Source: Aotearoamyces nothofagi (Eukaryota; Ascomycota; Leotiomycetes; Leotiales; Tympanidaceae). Taken from it: a DNA stretch of 64,000 nt. Shown in pieces: positions 24,558 through 35,043 of this stretch. Location: contig JADDTR010000014.1 in the NCBI GenBank assembly GCA_015345905.1, positions 744,001-808,000 of the forward strand, written 5' to 3'. The notes below the pieces were generated by a model, which searched no databases, had not been told where the DNA came from, and saw only the letters and a list, made by a program, of their open reading frames with translations. The translations under genes and the position numbers were made by a program. Numbering within the stretch: position 1 is the first letter of the stretch; every line of letters starts with the position of its first letter.

Positions 24558-24668
24558 TTTTGCTTCGTTCCTTTACTGCTTCGTTGCTCCATTACTTTAC
24601 TGCTCCACTGCTTCGTTGCTTCGTTGCTCCATTACTTTACTACTCCACTGCTCCATTGCTTCGATGCT
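24558..24668. repeat. Minisatellite of GCTCCATTACTTTACT units
   Basis: Repeated modules of the type TGCTTCGTTGCTCCATTAC and TTTACTGCTCCACTG in two long and several short copies. Confidence 0.8.
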
Positions 24669-24809
24669 CCACTCGGGCGTGCATGTTGGGGAGAGAGATG
24701 GAGAGATAGAGAGATAGAGGATAGGATAGGATAGAGCCCAGAGACGGCGCTCAGAGGACGCTGGGTAGAGGGAGTTTGGAGAGGAGAGGGGAGGAGAGGC
24801 ACTGGAGGG

Positions 24810-24912
24810 GCTGTAGCTACTGTAACTCGCACCAGCGGTAGCCACTGCAACCACTGCAACCACTGTAACCACTGTAACTCGCAACAGCTGTAGCCACTGT
24901 AGCCACTGGAAC
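24810..24912. repeat. CCACTGTAAC/CCACTGCAAC minisatellite
   Basis: Nine- to ten-base units (CCACTGCAA, CCACTGTAA, GCCACTGTA) repeated about ten times. Confidence 0.82.
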
Positions 24913-25707
24913 CAGAACGACAGCGCTGCAGGCGGGCGGCTGCTCCCTATGGATCTTTTCTCTGCTGTTCGCCGTGGACGGTTGAGTTGACTGTCCGGTT
25001 CGCTGTTCGCTGTCGACTGTTCATCTCACTGGCTGTTGACTGTTGACTGTTCGCTGTCCGCTGTGCGTTTCGTCTGCTGGCTGGCTGGCCGGCCGCTCCC
25101 CAACTGTCTACTGGCCACTCTCTCTCTCTCTCTACCCATCAGGTTCCTTTCTTCCTGCTTCCCGCCTCCCGCTCGCGTTCGCAGTGGCCAGACGGCCTCT
25201 GCCTCTGCCTCTGCGCTGCTCGCACATGAGTTCGCCCCTCCCCCCCCCAGGGTTCCCTCGCTCGTACTGCCACAGGCGCGCGCGCAGCAGACTCGCAGGC
25301 CCCTTTACGAGCTCTGGGCACACTCGCAGGCAGGTAAGGTACCTAGGCGTGCGAGACACGGGGCACCCTCACTGGCAGTTGCAGGCAGTTGCAGGCAGTT
25401 GCAGGCACGCTCGCTGGGCACGAGTACAGGCTCCTACTTACAGGCTCTTACAGGCTCCTACAGGCAAGTCACTGCTGCTACAGCCACGGCGACACTGCAG
25501 CCGCCGCCCTCCAACTGCTCCCCACAGGCCGCTGTGGCACCCCCGAGACGCCTGGGCCGAGGACGCAGGACGCTGTGCGCATACGCTGTGCAGGCTCGCT
25601 GTGGGCATCGCAGGGCAGCGCAGCGCACAGCAGCGCAGCGCAGGGCAGCGCAGGGCAGCGCAGGGCATCGCATCGCTGCTCCAGCATGTATCGCCAGTAT
25701 GGCCTGT

Positions 25708-25867
25708 CTCTCCAGTCTCTCTCTCTCTCTCTCTTCTTTTTCTCTCTATCTCTCTTCTTTTTCTCTCTCCCTCTCTCCAGTCTCTCCCTCCCTCTGCCTC
25801 CTATCGCCTACCGCCAAGCCCAGATAGATAGACAGATAGATAGATAGATAGAAACTCGTAGATAGAT
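25708..25867. repeat. CT-rich tract followed by GATA tract
   Basis: (CT)n and TTCTTTTTCTCTC pyrimidine tract at 25708-25800, then (GATA)n at 25823-25867. Confidence 0.85.
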
Positions 25868-26261
25868 GGCCCGACACTGGCGGCGGCAACGGCAGCGGCA
25901 GCGGCAGCTAGAGACGTCCGTCAACTGGCACTGTAATCCCACTACCGGCCGTTGCCGGCGCTGGCCTCCAGTCTCCAGTCACTGGTCACTGGTCACTCGC
26001 TGGTCACTCGCTGGTCACTCGCTGCAAGTCCCGACTCCCGACGCCGCCAGAGCAGAACGACTCACTCACTCTGCCGTCGGTCAACGGCGCTGGGGCGGTC
26101 GGGGCTGTTTAGGCTGTCGGGGCTGTCTGGGCTACGCTGTGGGCGGTGATCACGGCCTGTAGCTCTGCTCTGCTCTGCAGCCCACTACTCCAGCTCCGAC
26201 AGCGCCTACAGCGCCTGTAGCTCTCTGCTCTGCTCGATCTATCTATCTATCTATACCTGCT

Positions 26262-26372
26262 GTATGCTGTATGCTATATACTGTATATACTGTACATACT
26301 AGATATACTGTACATACTGGATATACTGTACATACTGCACATACTGTACATACTGCACACACATACTGGATA
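26262..26372. repeat. ATACTGTACATACTG minisatellite
   Basis: About eight copies of a ten-base unit (CATACTGTA, GATATACTG and variants), a dyad-rich run containing GTAC palindromes. Confidence 0.83.
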
Positions 26373-26605
26373 TACTACCATACCGCCAGCACCGGTGCTG
26401 TCTACCCAGACCCCACTGCCCGCGCCGTGCCCAGCCTATCGGCGCCCCTGCTGCTGGGCTGCTGCTGGGCGTCTGCGGCGTCGGTGGCCCGGAATGGGCC
26501 CTGGAGGGCCCCGTCGTGGCCCCTTCTGGACTGTCATGGATGGACTGTTATGGATGGGTTGTTATGGATGGGTTGTTGTGGATGGGTTATTGTGGCCTTG
26601 CTGCC

Positions 26606-26638
<33 letters not shown>

Positions 26639-27410
26639 CCCATTCCTGCCCAACTCCTCAGGGCTGTCGGTCGCCTGTGCCCCGTCCCCTCGCTCCCTGC
26701 TCCCTGCTCCCCTGCTGCCCTGCTGCCCTGCCCTGCCCTGCACCCGCTGCACGCTGCAGCTGCAACTGCGCGCTGCAACTGCACCTGCACCTGCAACTGC
26801 AACTGCAAACTAAAAACTAAACTGCACGCTGCACTCGGCGCCCTCTACGCCCTCCTCTCCCTCCTCTCTCCTCTCGTCTCGTCTCTCCTCCCTCTACTGC
26901 CGCACCGCTGCACCGCTGCACCGCTGCACCCTCTCCCGCCTTGCTTTTGCTCTCCCTGTCTCTCCTGTCTCTCCTGTCTCTCCGTCCCTCTGTCCTCTGT
27001 CCCTCTGCCCCTCTGCCCCCCCCCAGGAGCTGCCATGCTATACCTCCGCTGCTCCTGTATGGCTCGCTCTGCCTCCCGGCCTCTTTCTGCTGCCCTCACT
27101 TGGCTCTTCCCGGTGGGCCCGTCAGCTTGTCCCTCTCTGTCTGCCGCCACAGAGGAGCCGCGCTGGGATCGCTGGGGTCGCTGGGGTCGCTGGGATCACT
27201 GGGATAAGAGGGAAGCAATCCCGATCCATCGCAATCATCTGTCTGTTCTGAGCTCTACTTGTAAACATCCCCCCCCCAAGCACGTATTTGCTAAATACGA
27301 GCCCGCTCCCGCACATCTTGTCTCCCGGTGCAAGCCAGCAATATCATACATCATAAATACTTTGATCCCTTCCTGTCCGTCTACTGCTGCAGTCGTCATC
27401 GTCTGCTAGC

Positions 27411-27480
27411 AGCCATCTATCTGTCTATCTATCTGTCTATCTATCTGTCTATCTATCTATTCATCTATCTATCTCTCTAC
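27411..27480. repeat. TATC tetranucleotide array
   Basis: CTATCTATCTGTCTATC-type tetranucleotide repeat ending about 90 bp before the bZIP start codon, probably within the 5' UTR. Confidence 0.85.
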
Positions 27481-27569
27481 CTGCCGCTGTCTATCATCTG
27501 GCTTGCATCTCGTCGCTACACCGCCCCCAGCGCCCGATCTTCGCTTCCGCAGCTCACGGCGTACCCACG

Positions 27570-29499
27570 ATGTCTGGGTACCAGATGAACAGCTTCTATC
27601 GGCCGTCGTCGCTGACGGTCGATACGCACCCGCACAAGTACTTCGAGGAGGACGAGAGCAGCATTCTGGACGAGAACATTCTCGATCCCAACGGCCTGGA
27701 TTCCGGCCTGGAGATGTCGCCGCCCATGGACGGCAGCCGGCGGACGTCCTACGCCGTATCGTCGGCATTGTTCTCGCCCAAAGCCGAGGACTGGCAGCAG
27801 GTCGACCTGCAGTCGGGCACGTCGAATAATCCCTTTGTCGACCACACCAGCAACCCGTTCATGAATCCGGCAAACGCGGGCGGCTTTGGCCAGCAGGGCC
27901 ACGGGTGGTCCATGGGCAACGGCTCAGGTACATGCACGCCGATGCAACACTTCGACGGCCTGCCGACAGATTACGAGGGCGGCGCGACGGTCTCGTACAG
28001 GCCCGCGCAGGGACAAACGCCCTTCAGCAGCACGGGAAACCACGTCTCGCTGTTCTCGCCGTCGAATACCAGCAACGGGTCCATGCCCACATCACCACAC
28101 AAGGATTGGCTGGCGGCGGACAGCGTCGAGCACCGCGAGCACCGCGCCATGCCCAAGCGTATGCGGCCGAGCAGCCCAGGCCTGCGATCACACTCGCCCC
28201 TGCTTCGGAGGGACGGCATCCGCAAGAAGAACGCCCGCTTTGATATCCCCGCCGAGCGGAACCTCTTGAATATCGATCAGCTCATCGCCCACTCGACGGA
28301 CGAGCAGGAGATCAAGGAGCTCAAGCAGCAGAAGCGCCTCCTCAGAAACCGGCAAGCAGCGTACGCACCCCGATCTCTCGGTCTCCTCTCCCACTTTGGT
28401 TGCCCCGGCCCACTGACTCGTGCACAGGCTTGACTCTAGACAGCGCAAGAAGCAGCATACCGAGAGACTCGAGGACGAGAAGAAGCACTACACGGCTCTG
28501 CTCAACGAGCTCGAGGAGGAGCTTGCCGAGGCCAAGATTGCCATGGACGAGTGGACGCGGAAGGAGCAGCAGTACCAGCAGTACATCGAGAACCTCCGCA
28601 TGGAGAAGGAAGAGATGGTCCGCACCCACACCATCGAGACGGGCGACCTGCGGAAGAAGGTGAACGTCCTCACCGACCACGTGCAGAAGATGGAGAGCAC
28701 GGCGATGTCTGCGGTGCCGAGCTCGACCGGGTTCAACGCCGACTACTCTGACATCGACAGCCTCACCATGGATGGCGCGTGGGATAACATCTCGTTCCTC
28801 AACGACTACTCTACCGAGGTCGAGATCAAGCCCGAGCCGACGCCGGCGAGGAAGGCCGAGACTGCCCTCATCAGCGAGCAGGACAAGCCGGCGGCCCAGG
28901 GGCTCCTGCTCATGCTGCTCCTGGTCGGCGCCTTCGTCGCCTCCAAGGGAACAACGCCCAGCATTCCTCGCATGTCTGACGACGTCCGAGCTGCTTCCGC
29001 CACCCTCCTCGGCGACATCTTCAAGGATGCCGGCGTCCCACAGGCGACCGTCCACAGCGCCTCTGGAGTTGCCGAAGCTGTCGCGCCTCTCCCATCTGGT
29101 GATGGCTGGGCCATCACCTCCTCGTCACAGATCGGCAACAGCGACATGGGCGGCTTCGGCTCGTCGTCCCTGGGGGACTTCGTCGACTCGCTCTCCCAGC
29201 CTACGCAAGAGCAGAAACACGAGCAGCTATTCTCGCTGTCTGCCGCACAGTACAACGGCGTTGCTTCGCCCGACTTTCTGAGAAACGCACCAGCTCCTTC
29301 GACGTCGCAGAGCCGTCGCAACCTTGCCGATACTCTCGCTGCCATGCGGAGCAGCAGCAAGCAATCTGCTGCCGAGGTCTACACCCGGTCGTTGCTGTGG
29401 GATCAGGTGCCGAGAGATGTGGTACGAAACTTTGCAAAGCTCGTCTCGGAGTGCAACTCGCGGTCTGGCGAAGATGACAGTGGGGATCCCGCCAGCTGA
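27570..29499 (+). CDS. bZIP transcription factor with a hydrophobic segment after the zipper
   Basis: Sequence-specific DNA-binding regulator. Exons 27570-28360 and 28428-29499 join to 620 residues; the intron (67 nt, GTACGC...GCACAG) interrupts the basic region, and splicing restores the bZIP signature N-x7-R (N260, R268) in RLLRNRQAALDSRQRKKQ. The leucine zipper and a long coiled coil follow to about residue 345. Residues 422-436 (GLLLMLLLVGAFVAS) are strongly hydrophobic and flanked by charged sequence, resembling the membrane anchor of ATF6/CREB3-type factors. EIKPEP at about 406 is a consensus SUMO site. The N-terminal half is low-complexity, rich in Ser, Pro and Gly. It stands alone in about 12 kb of repeat-rich DNA. 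The bZIP call is firm; the anchor is inferred, and the stretch is short (15 residues) for a full membrane span. Confidence 0.93.
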
Positions 29500-30056
29500 G
29501 CACCTCCTGCCTGGCTTCCTCTGCCACCTCGCAACCTTGGCCACTACACCTCTCGGCCCGAGACTCCGTGCCCACGCACACATGAAATACTGCATTTCTT
29601 TTGTCGTCGATCTAGCAAGCGTTGATTTATCTTTTCTACATTTTTTCCATTTCTTTACAGCATTGTTATCACTGCACAGCGTCCCGATGACGGGAGGGAC
29701 ATCATGGTCACCTTGTACATCTGGCAGCAGGGAAGGGTGGAGACAGTACCACGACGGAACGGATCTGAACAGGAACGAGAGAAGGAACTTTTTCGGGAAC
29801 AAACACCCACACACATATATCATGATAAAGACGTCACGACAGCTCATGACTACGACTACAGATGCCTTGACGAATGGCACGAAGGGATGAAACATCTTTT
29901 CCTACGAATTTTCTTTTGCGGACCTCTGTCGATATTGCACTTGTTATCTTTCCCCCCCCCCTTTTTTTTCTCTTCATCTCGTCGACTCCAGCTTTCGGAG
30001 TTTTGGGGCCTGGGGTCCGTCCGGGGTATTTTTTTTCTTTCTTGTCTCTTGTAGCT

Positions 30057-30609
30057 AGCTAGTTATATCCTGCTGGCTGCACCCCTCGGACTCACGAGCA
30101 TGCATGCATTCATATTTGGGACTCGGACCTGACTTTTGGACAATAATCGAAAGTCGTTGTTTTTGTCTGCTCTACTCTGCCTCTGGGTGTGCAGTTTTGA
30201 GATGTGTGTTTTGAGGTGTGTTTTGAGATGTGACTGTGGATTTGAATGTGACTGTGAATGTGAATGTGAATGTGAATGTGACTGAATGTGAACACGAGCA
30301 CCTTGCAGAGATCAGACACAACACGGCAGAAGACNAGCTAGTTATATCCTGCTGGCTGCACCCCTCGGACTCACGAGCATGCATGCATTCATATTTGGGA
30401 CTCGGACCTGACTTTTGGACAATAATCGAAAGTCGTTGTTTTTGTCTGCTCTACTCTGCCTCTGGGTGTGCAGTTTTGAGATGTGTGTTTTGAGGTGTGT
30501 TTTGAGATGTGACTGTGGATTTGAATGTGACTGTGAATGTGAATTTGAATGTGTATGCGAATGTGAATGTGAACACCTTGCAGAGATCAGACACAACACG
30601 GCAGAAGAC
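30057..30609. repeat. Direct duplication across single-N gap at 30335
   Basis: Copy 1 is 30057-30334 and copy 2 is 30336-30609, abutting the N at 30335. They match throughout except in the TGTGAA microsatellite near their ends. This is best read as unmerged overlapping contig ends. Confidence 0.9.
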
Positions 30610-31019
30610 CTACGGAACGAGCCATTCCTGCCCAAGAAATAAATATAGAAAAAAGAATACACCACCGACCAATTCTAATCTATGATCTCTAATCTCTGAT
30701 CTCTAATCCCGGCAAGACCCAGCCGGCAAGACCTAGCCAGAGCGAGCGAGCGGCGCGGGGGGGGGGGGCGTGGGGGGTTTGTAGAGGGAGGGAGAGGGGA
30801 GAGGGGAGGGGGTTGGGATTGGGATTGTAGAGGGAGGGATGGAGATGGGACTGGAGATGGTTCTAGTTCTAGTTCTGGTTCTAGTTCTGGTTGTGAATTT
30901 AAATTTGAATTTGAATTCGAACTTGAGTTTAATAATTTCTACAGAGTTGTAACTTTATATGTCTATTATCTGTTTATATAACTATATAACTATATATATA
31001 ACTATATATATAGCTATAG

Positions 31020-31135
31020 ATGTGATGTAATGTCTATAGATGTGATGTCTATAGATGTAATGTCTATAGATGTGATGTCTATAGATGTGATGTGATGTCT
31101 ATAGATGTAATGTGATGTCTATAGATGTAATGTCT
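31020..31135. repeat. TCTATAGATGTGATG minisatellite
   Basis: Units of 13-18 bases (ATGTCTATAGATGTGATG and ATGTCTATAGATGTA) repeated about eight times; CTATAG is palindromic. Confidence 0.88.
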
Positions 31136-31279
31136 ATTCTGCTTAGATATATACATGTACTCTGATAAAGAGAGAGAGGAAGGAAGGAAGGAAGAGAGGA
31201 AGAGAGGAAGGAAGGAAGTAAGTAGATGGGTGATTCGGTGAGAGGGGGGTAGGGGTGAGATAGGAGATGGGAGATGGGA

Positions 31280-31566
31280 AGGGAGATGAGCGAGTGGATG
31301 GATAGATACAATGGCTGGAGGATAGATGGATGGATAGATAGATGCAATGGATAGATAGATGGATAGATAGAATCAGTGGATAGAATCAATGGATAGAATC
31401 AGTGGTTAGATACAATGGATAGATAGAATCAGCGGATAGATACAATGGATAGAATCAATGGACAGAATCAGTGGATATTATTAATGGATAGAATCAGCGG
31501 ATAGAATCAGTAGATAGAATCAGTGGATAGAATCAATAGACAGATACAATGGACAGAATCAACAAA
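31280..31566. repeat. GGATAGAATCA(G/A)T minisatellite
   Basis: An 11-12 base unit (GGATAGAATCAGT, GGATAGATACAAT) repeated more than 15 times with small variations, running into the duplicated segment around the gap at 31835. Confidence 0.9.
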
Positions 31567-31567
31567 C

Positions 31568-32102
31568 GAATAAACAGCACAGACCCATTACAGATCCATT
31601 AAGATCCATTATCTTCTCGACAGCCATCACAGGGCATACATCAGGCATGGCCGAACAAGTTGGGACATCAGGAATAAAAGCGCTATACAATATAGATACC
31701 ATTCCGTCCCAGCCCAGCCCAGCCCAGCCCATCCCGGAACCAGCCAGCCAGCCAGCCCAGCCAGGCCCATCCCGTCCCACCCCACCAAGCGGAGCAGAAG
31801 CCGCACCAGCCCGCGCCGTCACCATGACCGTACCNGAATAAACAGCACAGACCCATTACAGATCCATTAAGATCCATTATCTTCTCGACAGCCATCACAG
31901 GGCATACATCAGGCATGGCCGAACAAGTTGGGACATCAGGAATAAAAGCGCTATACAATATAGATACCATTCCGTCCCAGCCCAGCCCAGCCCAGCCCAT
32001 CCCGGAACCAGCCAGCCAGCCAGCCCAGCCAGGCCCATCCCGTCCCACCCCACCAAGCGGAGCAGAAGCCGCACCAGCCCGCGCCGTCACCATGACCGTA
32101 CC
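31568..32102. repeat. Direct duplication across single-N gap at 31835
   Basis: 31568-31834 and 31836-32102 are both 267 bp, abut the N and appear identical by eye. Probable assembly artefact. Confidence 0.92.
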
Positions 32103-32563
32103 TGACACCAGAGCAGGCCGTGCATGCACGCACGCACGTACGCACGCATGCCTTCGCAGACCATCAGGGCGACCGTCAGATCCTGCTCGGCAGGAGAGAG
32201 AGAGAGAGAAAGGAGGAAAAAGAGGGCCCAGAGGCCGCGCGAACGCAGGGAGAGGGAGGGAGGGAGAGCCACAGCACAGCGCGGCGCGGCAGAGAGTCGT
32301 GTTTCCTCCACGGAACCCGAGGGATGGGGCCGAGGGAAGCTGCAAGGAGAGCACGCCCAGAGATCGGAGAATATCGAGAAGAGAACAAAAAAAAAAAAGG
32401 CGAACGACAACAACAAACAGCGAACAGCGAGCTAGACTAATTCGACCAAACAACAGCAGCAACCCGACCCCACACCTGCTGTACACCGTCGAATAGAACC
32501 GTCATCGCGAAACCCCGAAAACAAAAAAAAAAGACCCCGACATGCACACAAGCCAATCAAATG

Positions 32564-34667
32564 CTACGTCGTCGGCGGGTCATATTTTGGTTTCCAAATC
32601 CTGTACCCAGAGAAGAAAGGAAGGACCGTGTCAGCTGGATTATTCACCATTGGGATATGTCTTGCTCTTCGCGCAGCCGTGAGACCTCTTGAGATATCCG
32701 TCCAGACCTGGGGATGATTTGGCAACAAGCCAAACCAGCAGCCGGGACGAGTCTCAGCCTATCGCGCCCGTGGCACCAAGGTCATCTGGCACAGCAGGCA
32801 AGCTGCACGGCACGAGCGTCCCGCGCCGCGCGCCGGCGTGGCTAGTTTGACGAGAAAGAGGAAGTGTATGAGGTTGGAGAGACAAGAAACGCGCGCTGGT
32901 CCCATATCGCATCTCTCGATCGCGATGCAGAGGGGGCAGACCCAGAGTGACGACGGCCAGACGGCATGCCGGCATGCCGGGATGGACTCCAGACAGAGAA
33001 CAGAAGCAGAAGCAGACTGACTTACCAGGTGTTGCCCAGTGTTTTGTTCCCGCCGTTTTCTGCTAAGCGATAGTACCGTGCCGACGCGAGCTGTTATTTT
33101 GGGCAGGAGGTCAGCCTCACGTGTTGATTGATCGGAACGTGCATGTTCGCGTGAAAGGCGAGCAGCTAAAGCGAAGCCTCATTGCTGCCCAAAGGGCCCA
33201 TAAATCACAAGTACAGTAAGCATGTATCAGATTCTGCTGCACAAGCCACTTCCTCTACGGGGCGCTCTCGGTTCACTGGTTCTGGGCAGAGGAGGGCTCG
33301 GTCCTGATGGTTTAAGGGGAAGTGATAGATGAGAATTGCCTACACGTACCTTGTCCTTTCTACACCCGAACCCCTCGAGATAGCACCATGCAACCTCGTT
33401 CATGGCGTCTAGGCAACTATCAGACTCGTCATGTAAAACTGTCATCCGAGGTAAACACACCTGTGTCGCCCAAGTTCGCTGCCGTCTCGTAGTACTGGCA
33501 TCGTCCTTAGTGTTGGGTCTCATCCAGGAGTACCTCTTGTCATTAATCGAAAGTGATCGAGGCCTTACCTGCTTTGCTGCCACTGGGTCCCTCTTGATGC
33601 CCCAGCCATGCCGGAAAGAATTGGCCAACTCGAAAATCGCAAGTACGAGCTCTCCTTTCGCCGCACCTCCCCTCGACTGCCCGGCTCGTAGAGCCGTATC
33701 CTCAATGGAGGCGGCGTTGGAAGCAGCAGCGGACAGATAAGTCATCGCCTCCTCTGGGTTCGCACTGCAACCCCAGCCATGCCTGTAGACGTCGATGTCA
33801 GTGAAAGAGTAGCCATTGACTCATGATCTTGGGCATAATTCAACACGATATGTCGTGAGGGCAGGACGAGTCGGACGGGTGCCGTCAACACCTCTGTCGG
33901 ATCATAACGAGAGAAAGATGATATGCAGCTGCTTAACAACGCAGTCCGGCATATACGGAATCCACACGTGGTTGAACCGAAGGGAATCATCACACTTACC
34001 TCAACGCAAGGCCATATAGCACTTGACTCAAAGCATTGTTCTCTCCGTTGGGGTCTGCTAATCTGCCAAACATGTGCGTCGCCTCTTCGAGTTCGCCCGC
34101 TTCGTGTAGCCGTATAGCTTCCTGAATATTATCATCTGTATGCTTCGTAGCGATCACCCCACTCTCTGTCCTGTCCGTGGACTTCCTCGCCCCAGGCTCG
34201 GGCGTCCCTGGCCTGCTCCTACTCCTCTCGTTCTCACGTGCTAGTATAGTCGCCCTCTGCTCCCACTGTCCCTCGGTCGCCCCCGTCTCGCGGGTGCCTT
34301 GTATCTCGGGCAAGTCTTGCGGTACAGCTGAAGAGCTCACTTCATGTTTCCTGAGACCCAGTCGCTGCGACAGCCGCCTGTGGTCTTTTGGCTTCGCGGC
34401 TTCAGACGTCTGAGAGGCATTGGAAGCATTCGATTCGGCCCGCGATCTCGGCTTGAAGAATGAGCGCCGTTTACGCTCCGCCCCGTCTAGCGGTGCCTCC
34501 GGTTCGTAAGACTTGAAGGATGGCGGGGTAATGATCTCTTGCGTGTGCGTGTCGGAGCGCATAAAGATGAACTCTGGAGAGGATGGGACGTCATCGCCCT
34601 CGAGATCTCCGGCGGGAGAGTGCTCTGCGAGCTTCTCTTTCTTCTTCAATATGTCGCGGAGTGGCAT
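32564..34667 (-). CDS. Sel1-repeat protein, Nif1/DSF2-like cell-cycle regulator
   Basis: Sel1 (TPR-like) repeat protein; the fission-yeast relative Nif1 inhibits mitotic entry through the Nim1 kinase. Six exons, 34667-34000, 33782-33569, 33494-33461, 33408-33350, 33090-33026 and 32600-32564, join exactly to 358 residues. The start is the Met of MPLRDILKKK, the conserved N-terminus of the family. A serine-rich disordered region precedes Sel1 repeats such as NIQEAIRLHEAGELEEATHMF, YGLALRHGWGC, FRHGWGIKRDPVAAKQYYETAANLG and VAWCYLEGFGCRKDK. The C-terminus, YYRLAENGGNKTLGNTWIWK, is split by the last intron. Introns of 217, 259 and 425 nt are unusually long here, and one exon is only 34 nt. The exact Nif1 role is inferred from the family. 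Confidence 0.85.
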
Positions 34668-35043
34668 GGTTGGTAGCCTGCTGGCTCGAGTCTTGGCGAA
34701 GCCGGAGAGTTGATCGTCGGTGTTGAAGATTGGCGAAGTGTAGAAGATGCATATTCCAAAGACCTCGAATACAATCTCATCCAAAGCTTTGCGAACAATA
34801 TAAGCGGCGCATCGAATAAGCCTGAGCTGGTGCTCAATGCGCTCTTCGTGGGGCAAGTGCTGATCGTAGGATCGCAAGGCTTAGTGTGGCTCAGCCTGAT
34901 GGTCTTGGGGTATGACGGCGATGGAAATTACGTCAATGCGGGAGCACTGCAGTCCTGCCCGTACACCACGGTTATTCAATAAAACAATTAAATATCATGA
35001 AACCTATCTAACATGAGTAAATTGTGCTCATGGGACTCATAAT
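34668..35043. other. Intergenic, promoter of the Sel1-repeat gene
   Basis: 376 bp between the Sel1-protein start and the NOC4 stop codon. A short + strand frame at 34710-34982 has no family similarity and is rejected. Nothing else recognised. Confidence 0.5.

Larger units (their letters stand above)
20092..27569. other. 7.5-kb simple-repeat-rich noncoding region upstream of the bZIP gene
   Basis: No conserved gene is seen. The sequence is a chain of microsatellites, homopolymers and short minisatellites, with + strand bias to purines at about 22.1-24.9 kb and to pyrimidines from about 25.0 to 27.5 kb. The many overlapping long frames code for repeats of one or two residues and are artefacts of this composition. 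Being directly upstream of a regulator, it may be an extended promoter and 5' leader. Individual repeat tracts are listed separately. Confidence 0.75.
29500..32563. other. Repeat-rich noncoding region between bZIP and Sel1-repeat genes
   Basis: 3.1 kb with no gene recognised. It holds the bZIP 3' UTR, poly-C/poly-T tracts near 29955, poly-G at 30760-30768, two single-N gaps with flanking duplications, and minisatellites at 30230-30590, 31020-31135 and 31280-31566. The sequence from about 32100 to 32400 is purine-rich. Confidence 0.7.

Noticed and set aside
20711-27409. Many long overlapping open frames in the 20.7-27.4 kb region on both strands
   Set aside because: They translate to repeats of one or two residues from microsatellites, overlap each other in all frames and match no family.
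33227-33350. Sel1-repeat gene ending soon after FGCRKDK with a divergent tail
   Set aside because: The expected C-terminus (YYRLAENGGNKTLGNTWIWK) is found at 33090-33026 and 32600-32564 behind good splice sites.
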